In this document: positions 4,780-6,039 of the stretch, in pieces
Layout: each line of letters starts with the position of its first letter
How positions within the stretch are numbered: the stretch's first letter is position 1
NCBI GenBank assembly: GCA_003456055.1
Contig: DMPG01000319.1
Coordinates: forward strand, 3,260-9,298
Direction: 5' to 3'
Source: Bacteroidota bacterium
Lineage (GTDB): Bacteria > Bacteroidota > Ignavibacteria > UBA10030 > UBA8401
Length of the DNA: 6,039 nt
Made by a program: the position numbers and the translations under genes
Notes under the pieces: model-generated
What the model was told of the DNA's origin: nothing
Database searches by the model: none
Seen by the model: the letters and a program-made list of their open reading frames with translations, nothing else

Positions 4780-6039
4780 TCAAACTTCCCTGGTAATCGG
4801 TAATGTGATGGTAAACGTAGTACCTTTGTTCACCTGTGAAGCTACAGTTATGCTTCCGTTATGACGTTCAATTATTCCGTACACTACAGCAAGTCCTAAC
4901 CCGGTTCCTTTTCCTTCTTTTTTTGTTGTGAAGAACGGTTCAAAGATATGCGGCAGATCCTCATCTCGAACACCAATTCCGGTATCAGAAAGAGCAATTG
5001 TAAATTCGTTCTCTCCTGTTTTTTTTACATCAATTAAAAGTTTACCTTCGTTCGGCATTGCTTCTACCGCATTGATCTCAAGCGCCAACAATGATTGCAA
5101 CAGCTGTTCGGCGTCACACACAACAAAAGACAAACGATCATCAATTGATTGTTGGAGAATGATGTTGTGTATTTTTAAATGATGTTCGATCAATTTTGTG
5201 CTTTGTTCAACAAGAGATCGAATATCATTCTCTTTGAATTCACCGACTTTTTTTCGAGAGAATAGAAGAAGATTCTTTACAATATTCCCGCAGCGTGCCG
5301 TTTCATCTGCGATCATTGTCAACTCAGAAATAATTTCAATCTTATTTTCTTCACTGAGATCAGGATTATTCATTCGCTTGCGAATAAGTTTTGCGAAAGT
5401 CAATATTCCTTCTAATGGATTGTTTAACTCGTGAGCAACCGTGGCGGCAAGCGTACCAAGTGAAACCATTTTTTCCACCTGTATTAAATTCGCCTGTGCG
5501 CGTTGAAGTTCTCCTGTTTTTTTCTGCACACGTTCTTCAAGTGTTTGGTTCAGCAATTGAAGCTCTTCCTGTGTTTGTTTCAACGTGCGTGTCATGTGAT
5601 TGAACGATTTCGTTAGAAATCCAATCTCATCATTTGTCTGAACATCAATGGAATGGTCAAGATTTCCTTTCATCACTGCAATCGTACCTTCCGTTAAACG
5701 CTGCACCGGAATGTTCACCATTCGCCATAAGAACATACCACAAAATATCGTTAAGACCACCAACAACAAAAGTCCGCCGCTGTATTGAAGTTTTTCAATC
5801 TCTGCTATATTCTTTTCCGTCTCAGTCAGTGGGATCATCACATCAAGGACTCCAAGTATTGTCTGAGATTTGTTATGAGCATGGCAGTCAGCTTCATAAC
5901 AACTTTGTTGATTCTTGATCGGAGTAATAACACCGATAAGATTATGCCCTAACGATGAGCGAAAGAATCTGACCCGTTCAACATTGGTTGGGGTTACAAT
6001 ATCACTTTTCCCGGAGGGATGGCAGGCAATACAAGCTTC
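4780..6039 (-). CDS. Membrane sensor histidine kinase with c-type haem motifs in its sensor region (N-terminus beyond window)
   Basis: Sensor kinase of a two-component system, with an extracytoplasmic input and a cytoplasmic kinase core. The frame is open to the right edge (419 residues visible); the GTG at 5839-5841 is internal because the upstream codons continue a coherent domain. Numbering from the edge: CIACH at 3-7 and CYEADCH at 47-53 are c-type haem-like motifs, followed by ILGVLDV (61-67). A transmembrane helix lies at about 86-105, HAMP at 106-158, a coiled coil to about 187, HisKA with His203 in VAHELNNPLEGI, and HATPase_c with Asn323, DTGIGV (352-357), FEPFF (366-370) and GKGTGLGL (376-383). 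The N-box begins Ala-Leu where Asn-Leu is common, but the metal-binding Asn323 is kept. The regulator gene follows after 89 bases. Haem attachment is inferred from motifs only; a first transmembrane helix is expected off the edge. Confidence 0.93.
   Translation of the reverse strand, partial: EACIACHPSGKSDIVTPTNVERVRFFRSSLGHNLIGVITPIKNQQSCYEADCHAHNKSQTILGVLDVMIPLTETEKNIAEIEKLQYSGGLLLLVVLTIFCGMFLWRMVNIPVQRLTEGTIAVMKGNLDHSIDVQTNDEIGFLTKSFNHMTRTLKQTQEELQLLNQTLEERVQKKTGELQRAQANLIQVEKMVSLGTLAATVAHELNNPLEGILTFAKLIRKRMNNPDLSEENKIEIISELTMIADETARCGNIVKNLLLFSRKKVGEFKENDIRSLVEQSTKLIEHHLKIHNIILQQSIDDRLSFVVCDAEQLLQSLLALEINAVEAMPNEGKLLIDVKKTGENEFTIALSDTGIGVRDEDLPHIFEPFFTTKKEGKGTGLGLAVVYGIIERHNGSITVASQVNKGTTFTITLPITREV

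Noticed and set aside
5839..5841. GTG as the start codon of the histidine kinase
   Set aside because: The frame stays open for 66 codons to the window edge and encodes a coherent sensor region. Starting here would also leave no first membrane segment for an extracytoplasmic sensor.

Overview
This 6,039-base window is AT-rich bacterial chromosome carrying six protein genes, two of them cut by the window edges. The content is mostly chromosomal: two essential housekeeping genes (priA, tmk), a Yip1-type membrane protein, an archaemetzincin-like metalloprotease, and a sigma-54 two-component system. I see no mobile element, CRISPR array, tRNA or rRNA. The moderately AT-rich composition, a Yip1 protein with a charged Met/Gln-rich loop, a bacterial archaemetzincin and a haem-type sensor kinase together would fit an environmental Gram-negative anaerobe or facultative organism, perhaps of the Ignavibacteria/Chlorobi/Bacteroidota branch. 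That placement is a weak inference; no single marker here proves it.

Layout. Bases 2-1171 (+) hold the C-terminal half of primosomal helicase PriA. Its stop codon lies one base from that of a convergent Yip1-family membrane protein gene (1173-1937, -). A 160-bp divergent intergenic region follows (1938-2097) with a good sigma-70-like promoter facing the Yip1 gene and a plausible one facing tmk. Thymidylate kinase (2098-2724, +) converges, with a 12-bp gap and a small inverted repeat, on a minus-strand block. That block reads, in transcription order: a membrane sensor histidine kinase (from beyond 6039 to 4780), an NtrC-type sigma-54 response regulator (4690-3341) and an archaemetzincin-like zinc protease (3273-2737). 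No stretch above 300 bases lacks a gene.

How the genes may work together. The kinase and regulator are adjacent and same-strand and are almost certainly a cognate pair. Reading the kinase frame through to the window edge, past an internal GTG that could be mistaken for a start, shows a CxxCH and a CX4CH motif in the extracytoplasmic part just before the membrane helix and HAMP domain. This suggests a c-type-haem sensor of redox state, a gas or an electron acceptor. The signal would pass through HAMP and HisKA to Asp57 of the regulator, which would activate sigma-54 promoters. No convincing sigma-54 promoter is visible in the window, so the regulon lies elsewhere. The archaemetzincin lies 67 bp downstream on the same strand and may be co-transcribed; a functional link is only a hypothesis. 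The most interesting items are the putative haem sensor domain and the bacterial archaemetzincin behind the two-component pair.
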